From: Pseudobdellovibrionaceae bacterium
Lineage (GTDB): Bacteria > Bdellovibrionota > Bdellovibrionia > Bdellovibrionales > Bdellovibrionaceae
Direction: 5' to 3'
Length of the DNA: 57,351 bases
NCBI GenBank assembly: GCA_021731025.1
Contig: JAKFYD010000014.1
Span: 1-57,351 of the forward strand
Positions 1 through 8,148 of the stretch are shown here, in pieces. The position numbers were made by a program, and so were the translations under genes. Every line of letters begins with the position of its first letter. The stretch's first letter is position 1. Below the pieces are notes generated by a model. It saw only the letters and a program-made list of their open reading frames with translations. It had not been told where the DNA came from and did not search any database.

Positions 1-495
1 ATCCAAGAAACGCAATTTCGAGTTCCTGCGGAAGTAGGGACAACGGAGGACTTTGCCAGTCAAAGTCTGGATAAATGTAAGTATACGAACGGATATTTTT
101 ATATTGATGATTACAGTAATTCTTTTTGTGTTCGTCACTACCGATCTGCTGACCGTAGAAATCACGATGTCATTTTAAATTTAAATTTTACGACGGGACC
201 AGGTCAGGGTGAATCGCGGCGCTTACAGACTTGCACGACTCTTTCATCAGATAATGGCGAGCAATCTTATTTGTGCGAGATAGGAAAAAGATATTTCTAT
301 TTGGCTTATTATCAACGGAGTTTTCAAAAAGATAACCGAATTTGGTTAGAAGAAATTCCTCAGAAGCAATTGACGAAAAGGCTCAGTTTAAACCAGGAAG
401 ATTTTCGAGCTAATTTGAAAAAAATCCATGGTCGGTTCGAACTCAATTCAAATAGTTTTCAAAGAAATAAAGAATTTTTAGATCTGATTAAGTAA
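1..495 (+). CDS. Unknown protein, 5'-truncated by window edge
   Basis: The frame is open from the first base to the TAA at 493-495, giving the last 164 residues of a longer protein. A TTG at 271 could be mistaken for the start, but the frame continues upstream without a stop. The visible part is soluble-looking and rich in Tyr, Asn and Arg, with several cysteines and no membrane segment in its last 164 residues. I do not recognise a family. It is followed by an AT-rich gap and the response regulator at 609, which may or may not be co-transcribed. Confidence 0.7.
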   Translation: MQETQFRVPAEVGTTEDFASQSLDKCKYTNGYFYIDDYSNSFCVRHYRSADRRNHDVILNLNFTTGPGQGESRRLQTCTTLSSDNGEQSYLCEIGKRYFYLAYYQRSFQKDNRIWLEEIPQKQLTKRLSLNQEDFRANLKKIHGRFELNSNSFQRNKEFLDLIK

Positions 496-608
496 AGCTG
501 TGTCATAAAATTTAACTCGAGAAGCCATATATGCGATGTCAAATGGAAATAATTTTTTTCTTATAGGTTTTGAATTTTTTTTGAAGATATGTTTTCGTTT
601 TTATTGAG

Positions 609-1268
609 ATGAAACAAGTTTTATTGATTGATGACGACAATTTATTAGCGACCAATTTGCAAATGAATCTTCTGTCGAAAGGTTTCGACATTTCAATTTG
701 TGACAGTCTAGAGCAAGCTGCAACTCAATTGCAGGTTTCAACCTACGAGTTAATTTTGCTCGACGTGAATTTGCCAGATGGTTGTGGGATTCAATTTTGC
801 AAAAATTTTCGAAATCAAAATAAAAATACACCAATCATTATGGTCACCGCAAAAGTCGACGAAGAATCAGCTGTCGAAGGCATCACCTCTGGCGCCAACG
901 ATTATATTAGGAAACCCTTAGGGTTGAATGAGCTAGCCGCGCGCATGACTCGGCTTTTAGATCGGGAATCAAGTTTATCTTTTGGTCCCATAAGAATGGA
1001 TGTCAATAAACGACTTGCTTTTGTGAATTCTCAACCGCTCAGCCTAGCCAAAAAAGAATTTCAAATATTACAGCTGCTGGTGCAAAAGCAGGGGGATATC
1101 GTCACTCGCGATCAGATCATCCAATTTTTAGGGGACAATAAAGAAATATTTGATCGGACAATTGATTCTCATCTTAGTCACCTTCGTAAAAAACTTCGAG
1201 AAGGTGATTTTACTCAAATCCAGATAACCCCGGTGTATGGAATCGGCTATCGTTTAGAAACAAGATAA
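609..1268 (+). CDS. OmpR/PhoB-family response regulator
   Basis: This is a two-domain DNA-binding response regulator of 219 residues, the normal length for the family. The receiver domain covers residues 1-115, with the acidic pocket DDD at 8-10, phosphoacceptor Asp52 in LLDVNLPDG and conserved Lys102 in RKP. A winged-helix output domain (about 125-215) follows and ends in the usual 'VYGIGYRL' wing. No histidine kinase is adjacent, so its partner is unknown. A hairpin just after the stop may end its transcript, shared with the opposing gene. Confidence 0.93.
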   Translation: MKQVLLIDDDNLLATNLQMNLLSKGFDISICDSLEQAATQLQVSTYELILLDVNLPDGCGIQFCKNFRNQNKNTPIIMVTAKVDEESAVEGITSGANDYIRKPLGLNELAARMTRLLDRESSLSFGPIRMDVNKRLAFVNSQPLSLAKKEFQILQLLVQKQGDIVTRDQIIQFLGDNKEIFDRTIDSHLSHLRKKLREGDFTQIQITPVYGIGYRLETR

Positions 1269-1270
1269 AA

Positions 1271-1301
1271 AAAAGCACAGCTAAATTATTAACTGTGCTT
1301 T
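1271..1301 (-). terminator. Hairpin terminator between convergent genes
   Basis: Perfect 9-bp arms at 1272-1280 and 1293-1301 enclose a 12-nt loop. Read on the minus strand the stem is followed by a run of T, so it is a good intrinsic terminator for the gene at 1323-1964. On the plus strand there is no T-run, so for the response regulator it would be weak. Confidence 0.65.
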
Positions 1302-1322
1302 CGAAGAATTTAAATTCTTAAA

Positions 1323-1964
1323 TTAGGGTTTTGGTTCTGGAGCTGGTTGTACTGGATCAACGGGTTGAACTGGCTCTGGAGCAGGTTGAGGCGCTGGTTG
1401 TTGGTTATCATCACCAGAATCGTCATCTGAACCTGAATCATCGTCTCCAGACCCTCCGCCATCGTTGTCACCATGATCATTGCCGTGACCGTGTCCATGT
1501 CCGTGACCATGCCCGCGTCCGTGACGTGCTTTTTCCATCATGCAATGAAATAAATGCATACGTTGCTCAGGCTTAGCAATAGTGAACAAGATATTCAGTT
1601 TTAAATCTTGTTTGGCTTTTTGCATTTGTGTTCTCGCAGCATTCAAATCTTGCAGTGCTGCTTCAGCCGCTGCCTTGTTTGCATTTGGATCTTTCATAAC
1701 ATCCATGAATTTTTTGTAAGCTGTTTTTAGCTGTGCTTTCATGCCGTCCATTTGCTTTTTGTATTCAGCCTTGGCAGCTTTTATCTGTGCTTTTTGATTT
1801 TCATCAAGATTAGCTTTCTTGCAATGTGAATTTTGGCGTTCACAAGTTGCTCCTTCGTGGCCTCCGCCGCGTTCACCGCGATTTCCTTCTCCGGGCGCAT
1901 GGGGTCCTGCATTTGCAGAAAGACTCAAAGCGAAAATTGTTGCGATTATGTGTGTGGCTCTCAT
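1323..1964 (-). CDS. Secreted Spy/CpxP-like protein with His-rich and acidic tail
   Basis: The protein has 213 residues. A signal peptide (about 1-19, ending SANA) is followed by a helical, Lys/Gln-rich domain at about 50-145. That domain carries two degenerate LTxxQ-type motifs ('LDENQKAQI' and 'KPEQRMHLF'), the signature of periplasmic Spy/CpxP chaperone-like proteins. The C-terminal third is unusual: alternating His-Gly repeats, then an Asp/Gly/Ser acidic stretch, then a Pro-Glu-Pro-rich end. These low-complexity segments suggest metal binding or an extended cell-wall linker (inference). It stands alone and converges on the response regulator. Family call is by motif only. Confidence 0.75.
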   Translation of the reverse strand: MRATHIIATIFALSLSANAGPHAPGEGNRGERGGGHEGATCERQNSHCKKANLDENQKAQIKAAKAEYKKQMDGMKAQLKTAYKKFMDVMKDPNANKAAAEAALQDLNAARTQMQKAKQDLKLNILFTIAKPEQRMHLFHCMMEKARHGRGHGHGHGHGHGNDHGDNDGGGSGDDDSGSDDDSGDDNQQPAPQPAPEPVQPVDPVQPAPEPKP

Positions 1965-2169
1965 TGTACCTCCTCAGGTTAGAGCGTGGTTGTTGTGAGA
2001 ATGGAGCTTATTTTAAAATGTTGTAGAAAGTATGGAAGACGCAGAGCTTTTTTAGAGTTAACAGGGATAGAAATTTTTTTGCGTTGCATATCGAAATTTG
2101 AATTTCACTACTAATAGTTACGTACACAAGATCATGCACTAGATATTCTTTTTACGTCGAAAATAAAAA

Positions 2170-2355
2170 TTAGCTTGCGGACGCTCGAAATGAAATTAAC
2201 TTTCCACTTTCTGCGCTGTAAGTGACTTGAATCGGACGGCAACAAACTTCGCAGTCTTCAATGTAAGTTTGTGCGCCTTCAACGGAGACATCAAGAAGCA
2301 TCGAAATCTTTTCCAGACAATAAGGACATTTAAATTTTTTTTCGATCTCATCCAC
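2170..2355 (-). CDS. Small CPXCG-type cysteine-rich zinc-ribbon protein
   Basis: The 61-residue protein has Cys10-x2-Cys13 followed by Cys35-x2-Cys38-Cys39, the spacing of the CPXCG/Cys_rich_CPXG family of small presumed zinc-ribbon proteins of unknown function. It starts 8 bases after the aldo-keto reductase stop and has an AGGTG-like ribosome site, so the two are probably one transcript. The role is unknown. Confidence 0.8.
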   Translation of the reverse strand: MDEIEKKFKCPYCLEKISMLLDVSVEGAQTYIEDCEVCCRPIQVTYSAESGKLISFRASAS

Positions 2356-2363
2356 AGTTTCAC

Positions 2364-3188
2364 CTAATAAAAGCTATTTTCTATAAATTCAATCTCAGTT
2401 GATGTGAGTTCAATCTCAAAACTGCGCAAATCTTCCTGCATGTGTTTTTCATCAGTTGTTCCGGTAATAGGTAATATTCCCACATGTTTACAGAAACAAA
2501 AGATAACTTGAGCCACCATACACGAATATTTTTCCGCAATTTTACGCACACCTGGATCTGCGACGACCTGGCGGTTTGCTGTCAGTAATGAAAATCCCTG
2601 ATAAACAATTTTATTTTCTAAACAAAATTGTCGAACTCCACGGTCCCAGCCGTGTTCGGCGTAACATCGATTTTGCACCGTCATCGGTTTTATATGAGCA
2701 GAGGTGAAAAGATCTTTCAGTTGCTGCAACTTCATATTACTAACACCAATAATTTTCGTCTGACCTATTTTATGAAGCTCTTCCATAGTTTTCCAGACTT
2801 GCTGGTCTTCCGTGGTGAAACCTTCAAAGCTCATGGGCCCATGCAATAAATAAGAATCAAGATAATCGGTGTGCAAATTTTTAAGCGAGCTCTCAAAAGA
2901 ATCTTTTACTTGCCTGGGATAATCATCGTCAGGATTGTAAGGCAAGCGATGATCTTGTCCGCGAACATAGGTGTATTTGGATTGCAGCCAAAATTGTTCT
3001 CTCGGAATTTCTTTATAGAGTTCCTTTAAAGTTTCTCCAACAAAATCCTCGCGGTAGTGCTTCTTCTGATTAGCGGTATCAATAGCACGAAATCCATTTT
3101 TAACAGCCAAAGAAACTAAAGATGAGGTGCGTTCTTCTTTCCAAGCCGTTCCATAGATGAAGGTGGGAAAATTTTCTGTTGGGCTCAT
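2364..3188 (-). CDS. Aldo/keto reductase
   Basis: An NAD(P)H-dependent oxidoreductase of the TIM-barrel aldo-keto reductase family. Seen: the N-terminal strand 'FIYGTAWK', the 'GFRAIDTAN' segment with catalytic Asp, the expected Tyr/Lys region ('QSKYTY'), 'DYLDSYLLHGP', and 'IIGVSNM'. The frame extends upstream to 3287, but the ATG at 3188 is preceded by a good GGAG about 8 bases upstream and gives 274 residues, the usual size. The longer start would add a hydrophobic, unrelated N-terminus. Its substrate cannot be told from sequence. Confidence 0.9.
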   Translation of the reverse strand: MSPTENFPTFIYGTAWKEERTSSLVSLAVKNGFRAIDTANQKKHYREDFVGETLKELYKEIPREQFWLQSKYTYVRGQDHRLPYNPDDDYPRQVKDSFESSLKNLHTDYLDSYLLHGPMSFEGFTTEDQQVWKTMEELHKIGQTKIIGVSNMKLQQLKDLFTSAHIKPMTVQNRCYAEHGWDRGVRQFCLENKIVYQGFSLLTANRQVVADPGVRKIAEKYSCMVAQVIFCFCKHVGILPITGTTDEKHMQEDLRSFEIELTSTEIEFIENSFY

Positions 3189-3352
3189 ACATTCTCCAAT
3201 GAGGATTTCACTGCCAAAATCCTCAAGAAAAATAATTATGCTGTTAGGAATAAAATTCAAGACAATAAAGCTGGACCTTCTATTCATTTGATTTGTAAGA
3301 TCTTGGTCAGCAAAAGAAAAATTAAATGGAATTTATTAAATCGAGGTAGACC

Positions 3353-3895
3353 ATGAAGGTGATTCAAATAATTTTGTTTACTCTACTTTCTTGTGGAATT
3401 TTAGCCTGTAACAATTCATCAAAGGAGAGTAAAGCCGCTGAGGAATTAAAACCTGGAGAGATTTTTTCAAAACACAATGTCAGCTCTTGTCCTTTGCAAC
3501 TGGTAGGAGTTTATCAGCGTCAACAGTTCCCAGGAGTTCAATCCAAGCTAGAGTTAATGAAAATTCAATTGTTACCTAGTCAAATATTGGTCGCGACCCC
3601 CGTCATAGATGGTGCCGAGATTTTCCGTGAAACACTTTATGCTGATGGAATGAAAAAACAAATTTCAAACTTGGAGCCGGCAGATTATCGAATTTCTTAT
3701 TGTGAAAATTTTATGATTGTATCCATAGGCCAGTCCTTAGGAAAAATTTTCCGCACGGAACTGCGGGCCTTAGGTAATGGAATCACTCTTTCTAAAGCAG
3801 ATGATGCCGGGAATATTGTTACCATTAAGTACCAGAAAATTAGAGCGAAATGGGATAGTGCTGCCAAAATTTACGATGGTTTAGGATCTAAATAA
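3353..3895 (+). CDS. Putative lipoprotein of unknown function
   Basis: The 180-residue protein begins with a signal peptide ending in a lipobox (ILAC, Cys19), so it is expected to be lipidated and anchored in a membrane. The mature part contains two further cysteines (in SSCPL and SYCEN) and has a beta-rich look. No catalytic motif or known family is visible. It is transcribed alone, away from the aldo-keto reductase, and is followed by two hairpins. Confidence 0.75.
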   Translation: MKVIQIILFTLLSCGILACNNSSKESKAAEELKPGEIFSKHNVSSCPLQLVGVYQRQQFPGVQSKLELMKIQLLPSQILVATPVIDGAEIFRETLYADGMKKQISNLEPADYRISYCENFMIVSIGQSLGKIFRTELRALGNGITLSKADDAGNIVTIKYQKIRAKWDSAAKIYDGLGSK

Positions 3896-3904
3896 TTATT
3901 ATAT

Positions 3905-3930
3905 AAAAAACCTAATTATAGGCTTTTTTT
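3905..3930 (+). terminator. Probable intrinsic terminator
   Basis: An A-run leads into a short CCTA / TAGG stem (3911-3914 and 3919-3922) with extra A/T pairing, then a T-run up to 3930, immediately after the lipoprotein gene. Confidence 0.55.
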
Positions 3931-3934
3931 GAAG

Positions 3935-3972
3935 TGGAGCTGGATCTTTTCAGCTCCATTATGTTTTCTTTA
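3935..3972 (+). terminator. Second hairpin after the lipoprotein gene
   Basis: Perfect 8-bp arms at 3935-3942 and 3951-3958 flank an 8-nt loop and are followed by a T-rich stretch. It is probably a tandem terminator. Confidence 0.5.
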
Positions 3973-4133
3973 CAGGCTAATCGAATAAAGTGCATCAGTT
4001 TGGTTCCCTGATACAGAAATTGGGCTCAAAACGAGACAGATTTTATCAATGTTAAAATATTATTTCTGAAGAACCCCAAATAGGCCTATATCCTTCCCTA
4101 GAAACTCCGATAAAATCTCTGTACGGAGTAAAG

Positions 4134-4661
4134 ATGACACAAAAATATACTCTTTTGATAGCAGAAGACGAACCCGATTTGAGAGAGCAATTGGTCGAGT
4201 TACTCTCGACCTTTGGCTACCCTATTCTAACGGCGAACGATGGAAAAGAAATGTTGGATAAAGCCAGCGACCCATCTAACAACATCTTGGCCATACTGTC
4301 TGACATTAAAATGCCTGTCATGACAGGTTTGGATGTTTTACGTGAGCTACGCCAGAAAGAAGTTGAAACCCCTATCGTCTTTCTAACTGGCTTTAGCAGT
4401 AAAGACCTTGTGGTTGAAGCTTTACGGTTAGGGGCGATGGATTTTTTAGAAAAGCCATTTGATTATAATGAATTAAAAAAAGTGTTTGGACTGGCTGTTG
4501 AAATTGGTTTGCAACTGAGAAATGTTGATGAAGAAGTTTCGGCAATGGCAAAGAAGTATCAGGTTCCAAGTTCTGAACTTTCGAAATTTTCGATGGTTCA
4601 AAAATCACTTTTAATTATGAAAATAAAGAATCATGTTCAGTTAAGAAAAAAAGCATCTTGA
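4134..4661 (+). CDS. Receiver-domain response regulator without output domain
   Basis: The receiver domain spans residues 5-125, with the acidic EDE at 11-13, phosphoacceptor Asp57 in 'ILSDIKMP', Thr in 'FLTGF', and Lys107 in EKPF. The remaining 50 residues are helical and match no DNA-binding domain I know. It precedes the CheA-like kinase by 23 bases and is very likely in its operon, so it is the natural phosphoryl acceptor for that kinase. Confidence 0.9.
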   Translation: MTQKYTLLIAEDEPDLREQLVELLSTFGYPILTANDGKEMLDKASDPSNNILAILSDIKMPVMTGLDVLRELRQKEVETPIVFLTGFSSKDLVVEALRLGAMDFLEKPFDYNELKKVFGLAVEIGLQLRNVDEEVSAMAKKYQVPSSELSKFSMVQKSLLIMKIKNHVQLRKKAS

Positions 4662-4684
4662 AGCACCACCAACGGAAATAGAAA

Positions 4685-6445
4685 ATGGAAACTGAAAGTG
4701 ATCAAATGTTTATGGAAGAGCTTCAACGAGACTTTCTCGATGAAGCTTCATTTCTTGTCGAACAGTGCGAAGAAGCTTACCTTAATCTGGACAAGCCGGA
4801 AAATCGGCGTGAAGAATTAAGTAAGATATTTCGTTTAGCTCACTCCCTTAAAGGGGCGGGTTCCTCTGTCGGTTTTGCTGATTTATCTCATTTTGCTCAC
4901 GTCATCGAAGATTGCCTGACTATACTTAGAGTTAATCCTGATCTTGTTGATGCACATGCAATATCCCTTTTGTTACGAGCTGGTGATGCTATTAAAATTC
5001 GCATCCAAATGTTAAAAGAAAAATCCACTGATCCGTGGAAAGTCGAAGAGCTTTATAACGAATTAAAAGTGTTAGTGGGTCGACTGAGCGGGATTCCTTT
5101 AAATGTCGAAAAAGCATCTGTTGCAGTCGAGGAAGTTAATACGGTTGTAGCGACGATGCCAGATGCTAAAAAAGTTATTACTGACGAACAACTCCATGAA
5201 GAAAATAAAAAGAAGTCTAACCTAGCGGCCGCAATAAAAACGCACACGAACAGCGTGAAGGTCGACACCGATCGAATTGATTCCGTTTTAAATATGGTTG
5301 GCGAATTGGTGGTCATTAAAAGCCAATTGATGAACGAAACTCTGCATGGAGAAAAATCTAATTCCAAACTGAATGACTTAGTTTCCCATTTAGATAAATC
5401 CATTCGCGATCTTCAAGAGCGCGCTCTTGGGATGCGAATGACTCCTTTGAAAAATCTTTTTCTAAAAACACAAAGGATCACTCGAGATCTTTCCTTGAAA
5501 CTGAATAAACCCATCAAGTTTGAAATGGGTGGAGAAGACACTGAAATCGATCGTAACATGATTGAATTGCTCGGTGATCCTTTTATGCACATCGTACGGA
5601 ATGCCTTAGATCACGGAATTGAAAAGCTAGAAACTCGTGTCGCCTCGGGAAAGCCAGCTTCGGGCACAATAAAAATTATTGCGCAACAATCGGGTGGACG
5701 AATTATTGTTAGGATTTCTGATGATGGTGGCGGAATTTCGCGGGAAAAAATCATCAAAAAAGCCTTAGAAAAAGGACTTATCTCTGCAGATAAAATTCCT
5801 GACAAAATGCCGGAGCAAGAAGTTTTTCAATATATATTTGCTCCTGGCTTTTCGACAGCTGATCAAATCAGCGATGTCTCAGGCCGTGGAGTTGGGATGG
5901 ATGTTGTTAAAACAAACATCGAGCAACTCAAAGGAACCATCGATATCAAATCGGAAATAGGGAAAGGAACAACTTTTATTATTTCCGTTCCATTAACAAC
6001 TTCAATCACCGAAGGCATGCAAGTCATTTGCTCTGGGCAACAGTACATACTGCCATTGGATCGCATCCGTGAACTTATTGATAACGAAGAAGAGATTACG
6101 ACTCAGTTAACTCCTGATAAGCTGATGCTTAAAGTTCGCGAAAATATTCTTCCCGTAGTGGATTTAGCTCAGTTGTCAGGACATTCCTACTTTGCATCCC
6201 CTGAACCAACCGAAGCGAATCAGTCTAAAAGAAATAATACCGTGATTGTCGTAGAATCTAGCCAAGGACTTTTGGCTTTGCGCCTTAATGCGGTGATTGG
6301 CCAAGTTCAAGTTGTGTTGAAACCCATGGGCGATTACTTTTCAACTTGCCCAGGCATTGCGGGTGCAGCCATTCTGGGCGACGGAAAAGTAGCTTTAGTT
6401 TTGGATGTCGATAATCTGGAGCAACTTGGATTGAAAGCTGCTTAA
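4685..6445 (+). CDS. CheA-like sensor histidine kinase
   Basis: The chemotaxis-type kinase has 586 residues. It starts with an HPt domain at 1-115 carrying the phosphorylatable His53 in HSLKGAG. The P3 dimerisation helices lie at about 190-255, the HATPase domain at about 265-430 ('VRNALDHGIE' N-box, 'ISDDGGG', 'GRGVGMDVV'), and a CheW-like coupling domain reaches the C-terminus. The region between HPt and P3 is short (about 75 residues, charged), so the P2 response-regulator docking domain seems to be missing. The cognate target is probably the adjacent receiver. No methyl-accepting receptor, cheW or cheR lies beside it, so the input is unknown. Confidence 0.93.
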   Translation: METESDQMFMEELQRDFLDEASFLVEQCEEAYLNLDKPENRREELSKIFRLAHSLKGAGSSVGFADLSHFAHVIEDCLTILRVNPDLVDAHAISLLLRAGDAIKIRIQMLKEKSTDPWKVEELYNELKVLVGRLSGIPLNVEKASVAVEEVNTVVATMPDAKKVITDEQLHEENKKKSNLAAAIKTHTNSVKVDTDRIDSVLNMVGELVVIKSQLMNETLHGEKSNSKLNDLVSHLDKSIRDLQERALGMRMTPLKNLFLKTQRITRDLSLKLNKPIKFEMGGEDTEIDRNMIELLGDPFMHIVRNALDHGIEKLETRVASGKPASGTIKIIAQQSGGRIIVRISDDGGGISREKIIKKALEKGLISADKIPDKMPEQEVFQYIFAPGFSTADQISDVSGRGVGMDVVKTNIEQLKGTIDIKSEIGKGTTFIISVPLTTSITEGMQVICSGQQYILPLDRIRELIDNEEEITTQLTPDKLMLKVRENILPVVDLAQLSGHSYFASPEPTEANQSKRNNTVIVVESSQGLLALRLNAVIGQVQVVLKPMGDYFSTCPGIAGAAILGDGKVALVLDVDNLEQLGLKAA

Positions 6446-6453
6446 CAAAAGAA

Positions 6454-6858
6454 GTGATACAAGAATTTATGGATGATTTTGACGACATTACAGAAATTGC
6501 AATGTTTGAAACACGCAATCTTTTGGAAGAGAGTGAAAGACTCATTCTTAAAAAATTTTCTCAAAATGGAACTGTCGCTGAACTTTTTCAGCGCATTCAT
6601 ACGGCAAAATCAAATATGGCGGCAATTCCAGGAAGCAAATCGGTCAGCCTGCTTATGCAAAATTTAGAAACAATTTTAGCTCACCGTCGGGACCAAAATC
6701 GCGAGATCGAAGAAAAGTACATGGATCTTTTTTTAAAACCAATCGAATTATCTCTTTCTATTTTGGAAAACCTAGAAAAAGGTGGACCCGTTGATCCTGG
6801 TCTCGAGAAAGAAGTTTTCCAATGCGTATCAGCTCTACGAATAAAACTTCCTAAATAA
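6454..6858 (+). CDS. HPt-like helical protein
   Basis: The 134-residue protein is all-helical and follows cheA by 8 bases. The segment 'RIHTAKSNMAA' lines up with the HPt signature HTLKGxA, keeping the His and Lys but with Ser in place of Gly. It may act as a second phosphotransfer module or be a relic paralogue of the CheA P1 domain. A GTG at 6454 or an ATG at 6469 could be the start; neither has a strong ribosome site. Confidence 0.65.
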   Translation: MIQEFMDDFDDITEIAMFETRNLLEESERLILKKFSQNGTVAELFQRIHTAKSNMAAIPGSKSVSLLMQNLETILAHRRDQNREIEEKYMDLFLKPIELSLSILENLEKGGPVDPGLEKEVFQCVSALRIKLPK

Positions 6859-6860
6859 AA

Positions 6861-7529
6861 TTACTTAGGCAATTGCGATAGAATTCGCTCGGCTTGCTCT
6901 TCGTCGAAAAGAACAAATTTTTTCTGAGTTTCTTCATAAGCGTAGACATCGGCTTGGCTCAGTTCAAACCACCAGCCATGAAGTGTTAATGAACCGTCTT
7001 TTAAGCGCTGATTAATAATGGGGTATGTTTTTAGATGTTCGATTTGTCGAAGCACATTCAACTGCGAAAGACGGTTGTGATCTTTTAATTCTTTGGAAAA
7101 ATTCTTGTTTCGCGCCAAATCTTGCAAACTTTCATCACCATGACGTAACCAAGCTTTCAAATTTGTATTGTTAATTTTTTCGCGACCAGCAACCAAGGCC
7201 TGCATAGCTCCACATTCAGAATGACCACAAATAATTATGTGCGAAACATTTAAATTGCTGAGAGCAAACTCGATCGCGGCAGCTTCCGATTCATCCGCTG
7301 TTGATTGCCCATCACATCCACAGGGAGGCACCAAATTTCCGACGTTGCGAACCACAAACAAATCCCCAGGATCAGTCGATGCAAAGACGTTTACAGCGAC
7401 TCGACTGTCAGAACAGCCGATATAGAGAGCATCGGGTGATTGTCCCAAAGCCAATCGAGCCAAGGTTTCTCGATACTCGGGGCGGAGGTTTTTTCGAAAC
7501 TCAACAATTCCTTTTACTAATTTTTTCAT
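6861..7529 (-). CDS. Beta-class carbonic anhydrase
   Basis: A zinc enzyme converting CO2 and water to bicarbonate. From the ATG at 7529 the protein has 222 residues with zinc ligands Cys39 (in GCSDSR), His103 and Cys106 (in GHSECGA), and the catalytic Asp41-Arg43 dyad. The frame is open to 7595, but the ATG at 7529 has GAGG about 8 bases upstream and removes 22 residues not typical of the family. It converges on the HPt-like gene with only 2 bases between stops. Confidence 0.93.
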   Translation of the reverse strand: MKKLVKGIVEFRKNLRPEYRETLARLALGQSPDALYIGCSDSRVAVNVFASTDPGDLFVVRNVGNLVPPCGCDGQSTADESEAAAIEFALSNLNVSHIIICGHSECGAMQALVAGREKINNTNLKAWLRHGDESLQDLARNKNFSKELKDHNRLSQLNVLRQIEHLKTYPIINQRLKDGSLTLHGWWFELSQADVYAYEETQKKFVLFDEEQAERILSQLPK

Positions 7530-7818
7530 TCTAACCTCGGGGTAATTAACTGGAATCGAAATCATAGAGAGGACCTCAGCCCACTTCGGTAGCAATTTTT
7601 GTCTTCAAAGTAAATATTTAAGCGCTAAAGTGTTTGCTCAAATCTAAAACATTAGAGCTGAGGTAAAATTAAAGCTACGGAGGGATAAGTAAGTTGGGAA
7701 AATAGGCAATCTACAGAATTTTCTGCCGCCCAATTAGTTTTATTCAGCAGCATTTTGCGCCATGCAAATAAACTAAATTAATTTGCATAACAAGCTTTGT
7801 GCACTTTAAATACTAAGG

Positions 7819-8073
7819 TTAAGAGTCGAAACGCTTTGGGAAACAGCAAAAGTTTAAATAGAGTTTTGTAGAGGGTTTATAAATTTGGATCAACTTTGCA
7901 ATGAGCGTAGAGCTTGGAGCTTGGAATCCAAGTTCATATTTCAAAATTTCGAAAGGTGAAAGATTCGTCTCTACAGCGGCCTCAATCAAACTGATGTTTT
8001 TTTCTTTCCTTAAGTTCTGAATTAAGGAAGCTAATCTCAGCCTTAAAAAAATCCGTTCTTTTTTCGAAATCAT
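7819..8073 (-). CDS. Small helix-turn-helix protein
   Basis: The 84-residue protein is a short XRE-like helix-turn-helix: 'LRKEKNISLIEAAVETNLS' looks like the first helices, then 'ILKYELGFQAPSSTLIAKLIQIYK' like the recognition and trailing helices. The C-terminus (YLNFCCFPKRFDS) is not recognised. It is divergent from the S24-type repressor at 8149, with a perfect palindrome between them, so the two genes are probably co-regulated or cross-regulated. Confidence 0.65.
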   Translation of the reverse strand: MISKKERIFLRLRLASLIQNLRKEKNISLIEAAVETNLSPFEILKYELGFQAPSSTLIAKLIQIYKPSTKLYLNFCCFPKRFDS

Positions 8074-8080
8074 CTTTACC

Positions 8081-8113
8081 CCTAATAAGGAATACTTATT
8101 ATTCCTTATTAGG
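8081..8113. promoter_or_regulatory. Perfect palindrome (candidate operator)
   Basis: Arms of 14 bp at 8081-8094 and 8100-8113 match perfectly around a 5-bp spacer. A second, smaller pair (AATAAG at 8084-8089 and CTTATT at 8095-8100) overlaps it. It lies 8 bases upstream of the minus-strand HTH gene and about 35 bases before the S24 repressor, where an autoregulated divergent operator would be expected. Confidence 0.65.
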
Positions 8114-8148
8114 AAGGTATGTCAATAGATATCGCATATGCTTAAGTG

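Noticed and set aside
1310-1576. Overlapping frames in the His/Gly-rich region and possible short tandem repeats as CRISPR
   Set aside because: They follow from the low-complexity codons of the secreted protein; no repeat-spacer pattern exists.
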